Below are positions 1 through 10,429 of a stretch of 31,787 nucleotides of DNA, in pieces. A program made the position numbers and the translations under genes. The notes beneath the pieces are model-generated. The model was not told the DNA's origin. It worked only from the letters and a program-made list of their open reading frames with translations, and searched no databases. Within the stretch, counting starts at the first letter, position 1, and every line of letters starts with the position of its first letter. This DNA comes from Pelargonium nanum (lineage: Eukaryota > Streptophyta > Magnoliopsida > Geraniales > Geraniaceae): NCBI GenBank assembly GCA_036897485.1, contig JAYMTF010000678.1, forward strand, positions 1 to 31,787, given 5' to 3'.

Positions 1-290
1 AATTTTCAAATATTGACCCAATTTAGTCCTTGAATTTTTTATATAAGCTTTAAGGGCAATGACCAAATTGGGTCAATATGTAAAGTTCAGGGACCATTTC
101 AGGTCAATTGAAAGTTCAGGGACCATTTCAGGTCAATTGAAAGTTCAGGGACCAAATTGGGTCAAAACATAAAAGTTGAGGGACTAATTTTGGTTAACAA
201 AAATTAAAGTACTAAATTGAGTCAAAACACCAAAATTCGGGGACCAAACTAGGTCTTTTACCTTTAAGATATAGGGGTTTAAATGTATAA
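1..290. repeat. Interspersed repeat with about 29-bp tandem modules
   Basis: A unit starting aaagttcagggaccat repeats with a period of about 29 bases at 82-110 and 111-139. Diverged copies follow at about 140-169 and 171-198. The unit ends alternate between ccaaattgggtcaa and its inverse ttgacccaattt, so the block is partly self-complementary. A related copy lies at 18815-19070. No coding potential is seen. It resembles the common non-coding plant repeats rich in this motif, but I cannot assign a class. The left end is cut by the window edge. Confidence 0.7.
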
Positions 291-804
291 TACAGCAATG
301 GATCAAATGGATGGAATATTTTTTTTGAGCGCCAAATGGATGGAATATTATTTCCATCCGTAGTCATGAAAATTGAGTTTGGGCTACAAACGTACCCATA
401 ATAGACCAAAATAATTAGAAAAAAAAATTAATAATCTTAATTTTTAGAATGGGAAGATTATTTCTGTAGCAAATAAAACAGAAATAATAAAAAAAACGGA
501 GATATTTAAAAATGGAATGCGTTGCTTGAAATCATTACCGTTGACGGCAAAGGACACGAAACAGTAGTGCACGTGGCCTGTTCCGATTAGACAAGACCAC
601 CAAACATCAACGGTTGCATCCAACCACACCACTGTAGCGAAGGTCCACCGGCGTCGTGACATGCTCCGACGACGTCGTCTCTTATCCTTTTCTCTGACCT
701 CTCTATCTATCTACCGTCTCTTGCTATAATCGGCACTTGAATAAACTAAAATATCCGTTGTTGTCGTTACGAGATCGAAACCCGGGCGCGTGACCCTCAA
801 ATGC

Positions 805-1403
805 CCCATAAAAATCCACACATTTTCTTCACTCCTCTCTCTCGCGCGCTTGTCTGATCGCGACGACAAACCGAATCTTCATAGTTGGTCGATCCACAAC
901 AACATTTGCGCAACAGATCGAATGTCACACAAATCTATCGCACTCCACAGCTCCACCTCAATAACCGACATGGCTTGCCTCAATTTAGGTCTCCGAGGAA
1001 CGATTTGATACTGTTTTGGAATCGGCAGAATTTTGGGGGATTATGGCGGATCGTTCATGGGTCACGGGAAATTAAGGAGGAGGCTTTCAATTTCGTTTCT
1101 TTTTAGATAAAGTTGTTTTGTATATCACATCAGAGAACAAGTAAGTTTTTTTGCTTTTCCCTAATTTATAAGACTTGTGTATCTTTTTCCCTAATTTAAT
1201 TGATTGAATTATGGATAAACAAATTTAAATTTTGAATTTTTTTGTTTTTGATATCTGTTGGGTTGTTTTTGATAATTGATTTGTGATATTTGTAAGGCTG
1301 TTATCATAAATTTTGTTGAATTGAAACAATAATGTTGTGTGGGAATATGTTAATGATCTTAATTTCCTCAAGTAGCTTTGCTTGTTATATTGGTTTTCAG
1401 GAA
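805..1403 (+). promoter_or_regulatory. Likely core promoter and 5' leader with intron of the MAP kinase gene
   Basis: A TATA-like cataaaaat at 805-813 is followed by a pyrimidine-rich CT patch near 829-845, which is a usual plant core-promoter layout. A strong donor (gtaagt at 1141) and an acceptor (ttttcag ending at 1400) define a probable 260-base leader intron ending three bases before the start codon at 1404. If transcription starts near 840, the leader holds short upstream ORFs at 922-1008, 1043-1075 and 1057-1110. The transcription start and the intron are inferred from sequence signals only. Confidence 0.5.
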
Positions 1404-3872
1404 ATGGCTACTCCAGTTGATCCACCAAATGGAGTTAGAAATGAGGGAAAACATTACTTTTCTATGTGGCAAACCTTGTTTGAGATCGATACGAAATATA
1501 TCCCGATCAAGCCTATTGGTCGGGGGGCCTACGGGATTGTGTGCTCTTCTGTTAACAGAGAAACCAATGAGAAGGTTGCGATTAAGAAGATATATAATGC
1601 GTTTGAGAACCGTATTGATGCTCTGAGAACTCTGCGCGAGTTGAAGCTTCTGCGGCATCTTCGACATGACAATGTGATTGCTTTGAAAGATGTCATGGTG
1701 CCTATACAGAGGGCGAGTTTTAAGGATGTGTATCTGGTATATGAACTCATGGATACAGATTTGCACCAAATTATTAAGTCTTCGCAAGCACTTACCAATG
1801 ATCACTGCCAGTACTTTCTATTTCAGGTATGCCTTTGTTGGCCTAGTGATGATATGTGTATTGCTATTACAGCTTTTCCGGCAAAGTCTTTCTTTGAGTT
1901 GCTTCCTAGTGTTTTAAGCTCATTTATAAAAACTTTATGGAATACCTTAATGATTATTTTCATAAACTTGCATTGAAGTTTTAAAACTGATTCTGAAGAT
2001 TGTTTCATGATGTTAACATGGATGACAATTACCGCAATGTTTTCGTTTTTTTTAAGCACTCTACTGTAGTCCACATAACAATGATATCTTATTATAAGCT
2101 CCTTTGTTATCATATTTTTTACTCCTTTGGTATGGGTCTTACGGACTAGATAAAATCAATAATTGTAACTTTCTTCTTAGCACTACAAGCAGACTTTTTC
2201 AAAAATATGAAATGAGCTGATCTCACTTTAGTATAAGATCGCTTCACATCTAAATATCTCTTCCTACTATGTAATATTTTGCATTGATGTCTAAACTTCC
2301 ATTTCTTGCAATTTTAAAAGATTACCGGCTAACTGGAACACCCCAACCCCATACTCCAGCAGTGCAGCAGGACTATTTTTCTCTCCATTAAATGCTATGG
2401 TATTATGGGTTGTTCAACTTAGGTACTTTAAAGGATGATGAGTTGCACATAGCCAAGCATATAATCTCCTCCTTTGAGTTGGTATAAACTTATCATGCTT
2501 GACATTCTTTCTCTGCTAAAGCTCACATATTGGTAGTCTTTTGTATACCTATTGTCCAAGCATGGATAATTTTATATAGACACGCACTACATAGCCACAT
2601 GATTTTGGTGGGTGCATTTCATGTTTAGTTCTGAACATGTCATCTTGCACTTTATTTTATAGTTCTGAACTTGTTTTATGAGTATAATTAATATGTCAGC
2701 AGTCTTGTTGATGTTCTTGAAGATTTTTAGTTTAGATGTAAAGTGACTTGCACCATATCGTGTACATTGATGAAATTGAGATTATTATTGTTTGTATTAA
2801 GGGTTTATATATTTGACTGAACTTAAATTGAATTCCCGTCCGTGTTGTGGCTGCCGACCACACATTAAATTCTGAAAAAACCTTTGAAGTTCTTGTATCA
2901 TATCATGTCATATACATGTTACACAAACAAAATTGCAATTAACTGTGATGCTGCCTTGTAATTCCAATGACTACTTGTTATTTTGTTTTCAAAATCTCCC
3001 CATCCCTGTGTTATCTATCATAATTATTGTCGCATACTGACCACATTATGTCAGAACAGATTTAGAAAGATTATCCCTGCAAGGCCAAAAGAAAGAGAAA
3101 AAAATTAGAGATGAATATAAGTTTTGAATTCGCTTTATGCCTTTCAGCTCTTATTAACTTTTACTTCCTTGTGCAGTTGCTCCGAGGTCTGAAGTATCTC
3201 CACTCTGCAAATATTCTACACCGTGACTTGAAACCCGGGAATCTGCTCATCAATGCGAACTGTGACCTTAAAATTTGTGATTTTGGGTTGGCACGTACCA
3301 GCAATAGCAAGGGCCAGTTCATGACTGAGTATGTTGTCACTCGCTGGTACCGTGCCCCAGAGCTCCTTCTTTGCTGTGACAACTATGGGACGTCCATTGA
3401 CGTGTGGTCTGTTGGATGCATATTTGCTGAGCTGCTTGGTCGGAAACCTATCTTTCCTGGTACAGAATGTCTTAACCAGCTCAAATTGATCATCAACCTC
3501 CTTGGCAGTCAAAGGGAAGATGATATTGCATTTATTGATAACCCAAAAGCAAAGAGATACATCAAATCACTTACATATTCCCCTGGGACCCCCTTTACCC
3601 GTCTTTACCCCAGTGCCCATCCTTTGGCAATTGATTTGCTACAAAAGATGCTTGTTTTTGACCCATCGAAGAGGATTAGTGTTACTGATGCCCTTCAACA
3701 CCCTTACATGTCTGCACTGTATGATCCTGCGGCCAATCCTCCGGCCGAGGTCCCAATTGATCTTGAAATTGATGAGGAGCTGGGGGAAGAGATGATAAGA
3801 GAGATGATGTGGAAGGAAATTCTCCATTACCATCCTGAAGCTGCTGCAATCAACACAGAGGTATGCTCTTAA
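1404..3872 (+). CDS. MPK7: Group C mitogen-activated protein kinase, MPK7-like
   Basis: A serine/threonine MAP kinase, the last kinase of a MAPK cascade, phosphorylated by a MAPKK. Coding exons are 1404-1826 and 3177-3872, joined in phase 0 across a 1350-base intron, giving 372 residues (family about 370). Visible motifs are the glycine loop GRGAYG (residues 39-44), catalytic lysine K61 in [13 protein letters not shown] with D158, DFG at 176-178, and the activation-loop TEY at 191-193 followed by [10 protein letters not shown]. The TEY motif, the sequence close to Arabidopsis MPK7 and the two-exon structure place it in plant group C (MPK1/2/7/14). The start at 1404 is chosen because homologues begin near the PPNG motif; the reading frame continues upstream to 1332 only through intron sequence. 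Choice of MPK7 within group C is inference. Confidence 0.95.
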
Positions 3873-5853
3873 TGTTATCATCCCTAACTCCACAGATAGA
3901 CCCGTGGAATGTTGCTGTTGGTTTTTTTTTCCTGAATGGTACTAGTTTTATATTTATGCTTTCCTTATATTTCAATAATGACAAAGAAGCTTGCATTAAT
4001 GCAGTGTGCTGCTAATGCATGACCTGACTAATTTTTGTTTAAGGTCTTAGTTGCGAGCTTTAGCTCTATGTTAGGTGGCCTCTGGTTAAGCTGTATATAT
4101 GCGTGTTGTATTGTATGTGACTTGAAACTTATATTGGAATGTAAAATATGTTTAGATGTATGACAATATTGTGAAGTATTTTGTGAAGAAACTCATGCAT
4201 GTCCTGATATTAATTACTATGATCTGGTTTTTCTTCTCTCTTTTATTGTGATTCATCTGAAAAGCAGTGAAAGCCTCTAGGAATGTAGCAGTAGCAGGCT
4301 TGTTGGTTTCTCTTGGTTTCTCTCTTTCTTTTCCTATAATTTTCCCAGAGAAGGAAAAGTAAAGAAGTAGATCATGCAGTGTCCAACTCCTAAAGTTGAG
4401 GTACTACTACTAGAAACATAACAAATCTCTCCCAACAATTGGGAGAATGTTTTCAATATAGAGACTTGAGGGAGTGATTCAGAAATGGGCTAAGTATCTT
4501 GTTCCAGGCACAATTTGTTGGGCTTCATGGGGATACTTTCCAACACATCCTAAACCAATAAGTCATATTTTGGAGTTCAAAAACTAGTTGCACAATGTTT
4601 TCAATGCATTGAGACCTTTTATGCATACAAACTTTTGAGGGATATGAGCTCTTTAAAGAGGTACTGAACTTCAGTGATTAATTTAATTTAATTTTATTTT
4701 ATTTATTAGTAAATTTGAGCTCCTTTGATGTTGATGTTCTTACTCTACTGCTTGCGTGTCATATCTTTAACCAAATTTTAAAAAACACTCAACTTTACAA
4801 TAAATTAATATCACATATATCTATCTTTACTAGGGAAATTATAATGAAATTTGCATTTATTGTTGATTGTTATATGGTTAAATTGTTTTTGCACCAACCA
4901 ACCCTGTATTTTTCCCCTCACACTTAACATTCTAACATTCTCATCAATTCACTATACATATATTGCTCACAAGTCACAATCATAAGAGTGAAAGGTTATA
5001 TATTAAACTAAAAATTGGAAAGTTGCACATATATGCCAAACCTTTTAATTGTTTTTTTCCTTTTTTTCACCTTTAATTCCTCTACTAACTCTAGTTTAGT
5101 CAACTATGGCCACACTTAATTTTGGACCATTATCCAAATACATGCATCCAACTATATATTATTAGTAGATTTATATACTAAATCTTGAATCTTGATTTGA
5201 GAAGAGAACTGCCCTCAACTTTTTGAAGCCAATACAAACTCAGTCAAAATTTATGTGCTACGGATCTTGATCATTGCAAGCTATCACTTACATTTATATA
5301 TAAATTAATGCTTGCAAATATTAGTAAGATGCACACTTATACTTTAAAAGCTTGTAATTACTAAGTTTTATGCAACTGATATGAATGTCCATTGTCCATT
5401 TTGAGCAAACGTTTAGGATATGTTATTATATCTTTTCTTATATATGCATTTAGAGTAACATATTCAAGTGTTTGGGTAATTTAATTATGATAAAATATTA
5501 TTAAAAAAAACATAAACACTCATATAAGGAAAAATAGAGAATAATAGTATATTCCCAAGAAGAAAAGTATGGTGGTGTGTTGTAGTTGAAGGCAAAAGAC
5601 AGGATATTTGGTAAAGGAAAGGGATGTGCCAACGTGTGTGTATCTTCAATCATTGATAAAGTATTGTAGCTAGTGAATCACATGATATGCATGCATGCAA
5701 ATGGATCGGAGTGATAGCTGTTTTTCTTTTATTGGACCAACGAATTGAAACTAAAAAGTAGTGTTGTCCAATCATCTCTATACCTCTACCTCTACCAATT
5801 CATTATACTCATATATACATACATACATACCATATATTAGAGGTCACAAATGT
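3873..5853. other. Gene-free stretch downstream of the MAP kinase
   Basis: The first part is probably the 3' UTR of the kinase gene. The rest is AT-rich, with no exon-like reading frame, tRNA or clear transposon that I recognise. A small perfect hairpin (ctcccaa / ttgggag) sits near 4429-4446 and a short tacatacatacatac run at 5816-5830. Confidence 0.5.
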
Positions 5854-5868
5854 CAAATGGTAGGATTA

Positions 5869-6027
5869 TTTTTTTTTTTTAAGTTGAGCTACACAACAGG
5901 GGGGTAGCTCTCCCCTTTTAATCCAAACCCCACCCCACCTCACCCCACCCGACGCAATGAGATTTGAATCCACGACCTTCTACGTGTAGATGTGTGTCTT
6001 GATCATTGCGCCACCCCCTAGGGGGCA
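5869..6027 (-). mobile_element. tRNA-derived SINE with perfect 15-bp target-site duplication
   Basis: A 159-base insertion is flanked by identical copies of caaatggtaggatta at 5854-5868 and 6028-6042. Read on the minus strand it starts with a tRNA-like head: an A-box-like tggcgcaatgatcaag followed by a B-box-like ggattcaaatc. It then runs through a G-rich body and ends in a poly-A tract (poly-T on the plus strand at about 5869-5880). Head, internal promoter boxes, A-tail and long target duplication together define a SINE. Identical duplications suggest a fairly recent insertion. The family name is not known to me. Confidence 0.88.
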
Positions 6028-6042
6028 CAAATGGTAGGATTA

Positions 6043-6834
6043 GATCGTACTTGGATTGAAACATGAGATTCGATCCGACAGTATTTTAGATCGGAGTGAA
6101 TTGGTTTGAAATAGACAAATCTATTCATTTTACACTAAAATGATCGGATCCGTCAATCCAATTCTATTTGATCCAAAATTGATCTGATCGGATTGAATTT
6201 TAGATACATGCGGATTTGGATCCAAATTGTCTGCTATACTTGATTTTGAAGGACTATATATATGTTGAGCTTAAAATATATGTAAGTGACATGAGAGTAT
6301 GAAACCTATTTACAAAGGTTGAAAAAGACCGTTGTCCAATTTCATGGCCCTACAAACCGACCATTGCTACCAATCTTTTTGTGTTCGTTTCACTCACTCA
6401 CAACTTGCTACAAATTATGTGGTTCACTTTGGGCTCTCAAATTATGATTGAATTATTGATTTATTTTGAGATTTTGGAAAAATCTAAGTCTCTAATTGTG
6501 ATTATGTGATTTAAGAAGATCTGCAATGGCTAATTACGATATATTTGAGTTTGTAAACTCTATAATAACTAGAAGTCCTACTACCCAACCAGGACCCGTG
6601 GCGGACCCGGCCCAAATCAACTTGGAACCGGATTTGACCCTCTCTCCCAAAAGATCAGTTGTCATTTTATTAATCCCACAATTTTAGGTAGACATTAATT
6701 TTAAACTAAACATTTATATATACGAGCCAATTGACATCCTCTAATCATTTTAATCAAAATACAACCCACGCATATCACGTGTATAGTCCCTCTTCATTTG
6801 AACTTTTTTATAAGACAAAAGAAATTATAAAAAT
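6043..6834. other. Gene-free stretch with GATC-rich diverged repeat
   Basis: From 6045 to 6235 the sequence is unusually rich in gatc-containing motifs (gatccgac, gatcggag, gatcggatccg, gatctgatcgg), with both orientations of a gatcggat-like unit. This looks like an old dispersed repeat. The remainder to 6834 shows no gene or RNA that I can support. Confidence 0.4.
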
Positions 6835-7198
6835 CGAATGAAACATAATATATTAGTTAACAAAGTTGTGATAGCATACTGAAGAAGGGCATTCACATCC
6901 CAACAACCTGGACCTTACACAGAAATAGAATGTCTCATTATTACATGAGTCGCTCTATTCGCAAATTTCTTACAAAACGGCACACAACTCAACAAAATAT
7001 ATCTAGAAACACGTCACAGTCTTTAATAAGAATGCCATAATGACTCAAACTACCAACATCCGAAAACACAGCACTATCACTATTAACCTTTAACCACCCC
7101 GATTCCGAACATTGCCAACCCATACTACCCATGGCAGGAACCAAACCAACCCTCACAACCACATTATCACCCCCAACCGAAGCCCATTGATCAACTGA
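6835..7198 (-). pseudogene. Decayed plant retroelement-type RNase H domain fragment
   Basis: The minus-strand frame at 6989-7198 contains a W....GWLKVNSDSAV block followed by an LSHYGILIKD stretch. This matches the start of the RVT_3 RNase H-like domain common in plant LINE-type retroelements and their derivatives, where GWLKVNSDAA and GxxIRD are the usual signatures. After a stop near 6989, a second frame at about 6840-6970 resembles the domain's C-terminal part (KFANRATHV, then a WDVN motif) and contains a stop. The middle of the domain is missing and the two halves are in different frames, so it is a dead fragment. The class call (non-LTR type) is inference from the domain signature alone. 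Confidence 0.65.
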
Positions 7199-7360
7199 CA
7201 CTACAAGAAAAACAATTATCAGCTACGTGCTGGTCCGTCGCAAAAAATCAGCTACAACCCTAACATGTATGGATCGGACCCCAAACTGTTCCTTAATTGA
7301 TTGAATCAGTTATGAATTTTGGTCAATCAGCTACGCCAAATTTCGTAACTGATCATTGTT
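7199..7360. mobile_element. Terminal segment of a CACTA (En/Spm-type) transposon
   Basis: The segment starts with cactacaagaaaaac at 7199-7213, the standard terminus of plant CACTA elements. The 9-mer atcagctac occurs at 7218-7226, 7247-7255 and 7326-7334, with an inverted near-copy (gtaactgat) at 7345-7353. Clustered subterminal repeats in both orientations are typical of this superfamily. I did not find the opposite terminus (cttgtagtg) in the window, so this appears to be a solo end or truncated element. It abuts the RNase H fragment exactly at 7198/7199. Confidence 0.6.
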
Positions 7361-7779
7361 AGGTAATTGGTAGGTAATTTTATTTTTTATTTTCATCATT
7401 GAGGTTTCAATCAAACACAGCTTCTCTACACTTTCTATATATCTTATTCAAATTAAGAAAACTCCAAAAATTGGGTCATGCTTATGGTCATAAAGAAAAA
7501 AAAATGGACAGTAATAAAAAAGAGTTAATTAGCATAACGGTAATAATATATTTTATAGAACCAGAAAAATCCAGATACATCCAAAACCTTTCACACCAAT
7601 TTTGTTTTTTTTTTTTTTAAAACACAGTGACCCAATTTACAATCAAAGAACCAAAAGTTCCTCTCTACCTAGTGATCGGGTCATCATATATTTGCCTTTT
7701 CTTATCCAAGTTGCTACTGGAAATTTCAATTTTCCTCTCCACCAACCAATAAAAGAACAAGACAAACCCAAATTGACAA

Positions 7780-8238
7780 TTAGTAGTGAAACATGTCTGC
7801 AGATGCCATAATGGGCTGATTCAGATAAACCATGTCGAAATGGTTGATGAAGCTGCTCTGTTGCAAGCAATCTGATTGGTCCATGTTCATGACACTGAGG
7901 ATGTCATTGAGGGACTGTAACCGGTGGTTGAGCTCCACCATCTGAGCCCTCAAGATCTGGTTCTCAGCCTCAACATTAATGAAGTGCTGTGTGGTCGTGT
8001 TGATGCTGCTCAGGATCTGGCTGTTCTGTTTCTTCAGCTGATCCACCTGAGAGCCCAGATCGTCCAGGTGCTTCTGTTTTCGCATCCGGGACCGCCTCGC
8101 AGACTCGCGGTTCGATTGCATTCTCTTCCTCTTTCTCTGATCCATCACCACCTGCAAGTCTCCTTCAGAACCAGAACCAGAACCAGAGTTTTGAAGCTGC
8201 GACACGGTCGTGCCACTCCCAGAAGAGGAGGCCATCAT
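7780..8238 (-). CDS. bZIP11: S1-group bZIP transcription factor, bZIP11/bZIP2/bZIP44-like
   Basis: A short nuclear bZIP factor of 152 residues, intronless as is usual for plant group S1. The N terminus is Ser/Gly-rich. The basic region covers about residues 34-57, with the DNA-contact pattern N43-x7-R51 (NRESARRSR) preceded by the basic cluster RKRKR. A long leucine zipper follows (about 58-115), including AENQILRAQMVELNHRLQSLN, and the tail carries the NQPIMAS motif seen near the C terminus of bZIP11/44 proteins. S1 bZIPs bind ACGT-core sites, dimerise with group C bZIPs, and control amino-acid and sugar metabolism under low energy. Two start codons lie in tandem (8238 and 8235); the choice changes one residue. 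The leader carries the sucrose-control uORF described separately. bZIP11 rather than bZIP2/44 is a tentative choice. Confidence 0.95.
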   Translation of the reverse strand: MMASSSGSGTTVSQLQNSGSGSGSEGDLQVVMDQRKRKRMQSNRESARRSRMRKQKHLDDLGSQVDQLKKQNSQILSSINTTTQHFINVEAENQILRAQMVELNHRLQSLNDILSVMNMDQSDCLQQSSFINHFDMVYLNQPIMASADMFHY

Positions 8239-8387
8239 AAAGACTGAAACTTTGTGATTGAAATAACCTTAACAACCCAAAAGACGCAGGACCCAGATAC
8301 TAATTAGCCTCTAATTTTAACAACCAAAGTTTATGTATTTATATTTATATGTATAATTAACTAGGCACGGGCGTGACGAGAGGTTGT

Positions 8388-8513
8388 TTATGAAAAAACG
8401 TAGAACCAGTAGAGGAAGACGACGGAGAAAGATTGAACTAGATGGGTCCTGCGTCTGAAGGAGGAATTTATCATAAACCCGGAACGGAGGATTTCACTGA
8501 GAACTGGAGACAT
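8388..8513 (-). CDS. Conserved sucrose-control uORF (SC-peptide) in the bZIP leader
   Basis: A 41-codon upstream ORF starts at 8513 and stops at 8388, 149 bases before the main start codon. Its product begins MSPVLSEILRSGF and ends RTHLVQSFSVVFLYWFYVFS. This is nearly the same as the known uORF2 peptide of Arabidopsis bZIP11 and other S1 bZIPs. In that family the nascent peptide stalls ribosomes at the uORF stop codon when sucrose is high, which represses translation of the bZIP (established). Retention of the C-terminal YWFYVFS block directly before the stop indicates the same control here (inference). An internal in-frame ATG lies at 8474, giving a possible shorter 28-residue version that keeps the conserved part. 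Confidence 0.95.
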   Translation of the reverse strand: MSPVLSEILRSGFMINSSFRRRTHLVQSFSVVFLYWFYVFS

Positions 8514-8547
8514 GAATTTCAAACATTAAGATCAAAATATTAAGCAT
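8494..8547 (-). CDS. Short upstream ORF 1 overlapping the sucrose-control uORF
   Basis: A 17-codon ORF (starts MLNILILMFEIH) runs from 8547 to a stop at 8494 in another frame. It overlaps the first 20 bases of the SC-peptide uORF. S1 bZIP leaders commonly carry a short overlapping uORF in this place. Ribosomes translating it would pass the SC-peptide start, so it may tune how often the SC-peptide is made. No other start codons occur between the SC uORF stop and the bZIP start. Confidence 0.6.
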   Translation of the reverse strand: MLNILILMFEIHVSSSQ

Positions 8548-8692
8548 CAAGATCTCAGAAAAAAGCAAGAACAGAACAGAGCAGAAAAGAAGAGAAAACA
8601 GAGCACTTGGACTCAACGAAACAGAGCCTCAGATCTATAGGGAAGAAAGGGGAGAGAAGAGGAAGAGGTTTGTGATGGGGTTGAGGGGTCAA

Positions 8693-8698
8693 TTTATA
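8693..8698 (-). promoter_or_regulatory. TATA box of the bZIP gene
   Basis: Minus-strand tctataaatt contains TATAAA. A start about 30 bases downstream (near 8665) would give a leader of roughly 430 bases that includes both uORFs, matching the long leaders known for S1 bZIP genes. The region just downstream on the minus strand is CT-rich. Confidence 0.55.
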
Positions 8699-8970
8699 GA
8701 ATAGAAAGTGAGAGAAAATGCGAGAAAATTGGTGGGAAAATAAATAAAAAATGGAGGGAAAAAGACATTGGAATCTCTCGTCTGTGGCAGAGGTATTGGA
8801 CCAGTTGGTGGTGGGATTGAGCATGTTGGATGGAGACGAAATGTTCACAACCGTCCAATTTAATTACAGCTGGTGAGCAGGACAGAATTAATTTTTTAAT
8901 TGTAAATAATCTATTATCACTTCCAAAATCTTTTGAAGATCATTGTTGTTTTTACCGCCACCACCAGTTA

Positions 8971-8990
8971 TTACCGTTGACGTACGGTAA
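8971..8990. promoter_or_regulatory. ACGT-containing palindrome upstream of the bZIP gene
   Basis: ttaccgttgacgtacggtaa is an inverted repeat (ttaccg / cggtaa) centred on TGACGTAC, which holds a TGACG motif and an ACGT core. It lies about 275 bases upstream of the predicted TATA box. ACGT cores bind bZIP proteins and TTGAC is a WRKY core, so it may be a regulatory site. This is inferred from motif and position only. Confidence 0.35.
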
Positions 8991-9027
8991 CATGATGTCG
9001 CAAGTGGCACCTGAAAGTGATGAATAG

Positions 9028-9816
9028 AAAAAGAACACTTGAAGATTGGAATCCAGGTGGCAACTGGCTATGGAATCAGTAAAGTGTGATTCCATATTTG
9101 CCCTTTTAATAATGTGATCAGAATGTCATTCTAGCATCACTACTTGGCTCCTTTTGTTATATCTACTTGTAAATGTCTTGTTATCATCTATATTTGTAGA
9201 TGTTGTATTTTAATAGTTATGTTAGTTTTATAGTTTGTTTCTGCTCTTTAGGTGGAGATTTCGGTATATATTCTATTGTTATAAGTTTTGTTTTGTCTTT
9301 TCTTGTTAGGAGTTCTTTATCCCACTATGGTTCGGTAATTTCGATTGAGACTGTTGTGTGTCAGATGTTTTTAAAGAGAATAATGGTTGGTCTTATTGTT
9401 TTACTATTAGAGTCAAGTTCTTAATCAATTATACAGCAGTCGATAGTTCTTATGATCATTCATTAATTTTTATCATATTCAAACTAATCTTGAATCTAAA
9501 TACCTCTAATATGAAGGAAAAAATTGTTAGAAAAATAGAATTTCAATTATACTTATTTCTCTATTTTGAAGTTAAATTATTAATGACTAAGATACAGTCA
9601 AGACGGAAAAGAATGGATCCAAAATTGTCTTTGCATATATATTCATAGAGAGAGATGAGTATTGATTCATAATATACATGAGTCTGTGAGAGCTTTCTTT
9701 TCCTACTTTTACTTTTATATGGAGAACGGTACATCACCAAATAATGTTAGCAACTTCATCATTAAGTTTGAAATTAACAAGTTAGGGAAAAAAAACATAA
9801 AGTAATTAACAATATA
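9028..9816. other. Gene-free stretch upstream of the bZIP gene
   Basis: AT-rich sequence. Two open frames of 74 and 96 codons occur (9200-9648) but show no recognisable motif, skewed codon use or splice context, and I treat them as chance. Nothing else is supported. Confidence 0.4.
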
Positions 9817-9913
9817 CCAAGGCATGTTGGGTCAAGCGGTTGATTCGCTCCCACTAGGAGGTGAGAAACACAGGCCTTTGTAGGCCTGATGCCCCAACGC
9901 TTATAAAATAATA
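9817..9913 (+). mobile_element. Short SINE-like insertion, unclassified
   Basis: A GC-richer block of about 97 bases (ggcatgttgggtcaagcgg to ccccaacgc) sits in AT-rich DNA. It ends in an A-rich tail and is flanked by aacaatata at 9808-9816 and 9914-9922, a possible 9-bp target duplication. The ends gttggg and cccaac are complementary. The flanks are AT-rich, so the duplication could be chance, and no clear B box is seen. Confidence 0.4.
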
Positions 9914-10429
9914 AACAATATAAAAGGAGAGCAGTTAGGGTGATTTGGTTTTTGGAGTTGAATTGAAGGTTAAGGACAAGCCATTAGTGACATCCATTAT
10001 ATCAACACAAATGGTAGCTCACTACTTGATTGTCACAGGTAGGCCCATCCCAATCACAAGCTCTAAACAAGGCTAAAAAGTTTAACCAGCCAAAGCATTA
10101 CATTAGAGGAAAAATAGTTTCTGTTTAAAAAAACTCTTAGTCTGTATTTTAGTTTTTGGAGTGTGCTTAATCACATCAAGACATAATACTAGTCTAGTCT
10201 CCTCCATTGGTATGTCTTTGTTCAACAAATAGAGCAATGCCTCCTTCAATTTGTTGGTCTAAAAATAAATCCAATAATAATTCAATTAATTAAGTCATTA
10301 TGGCAATCTCTCATAAGCAAAGAAAGTTCTCGAGGTTCCCACGGAGTACATGATAAGAAATACATATATCATATCTATCTGTACCACATTATACTCTATC
10401 TATCACTAATTTCAAACTATAATACCAAT

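Noticed and set aside
1332..1403. N-terminal extension of the MAP kinase from an upstream in-frame ATG
   Set aside because: The extension reads through a good intron end (ttttcag at 1394-1400). Homologues start at the downstream Met, so 1332-1403 is intron plus three leader bases.
1368..1805. Minus-strand frame of 145 codons opposite the kinase exon
   Set aside because: A shadow of the conserved kinase exon; no family motif in this frame.
3861..3866. Possible splice donor (gtatgc) near the kinase stop codon, implying a third exon
   Set aside because: Group C kinases end after two exons and the frame stops naturally nine bases later; no convincing third exon was seen downstream.
9200..9648. 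Two overlapping plus-strand frames
   Set aside because: No motif, no splice context, AT-rich chance composition.
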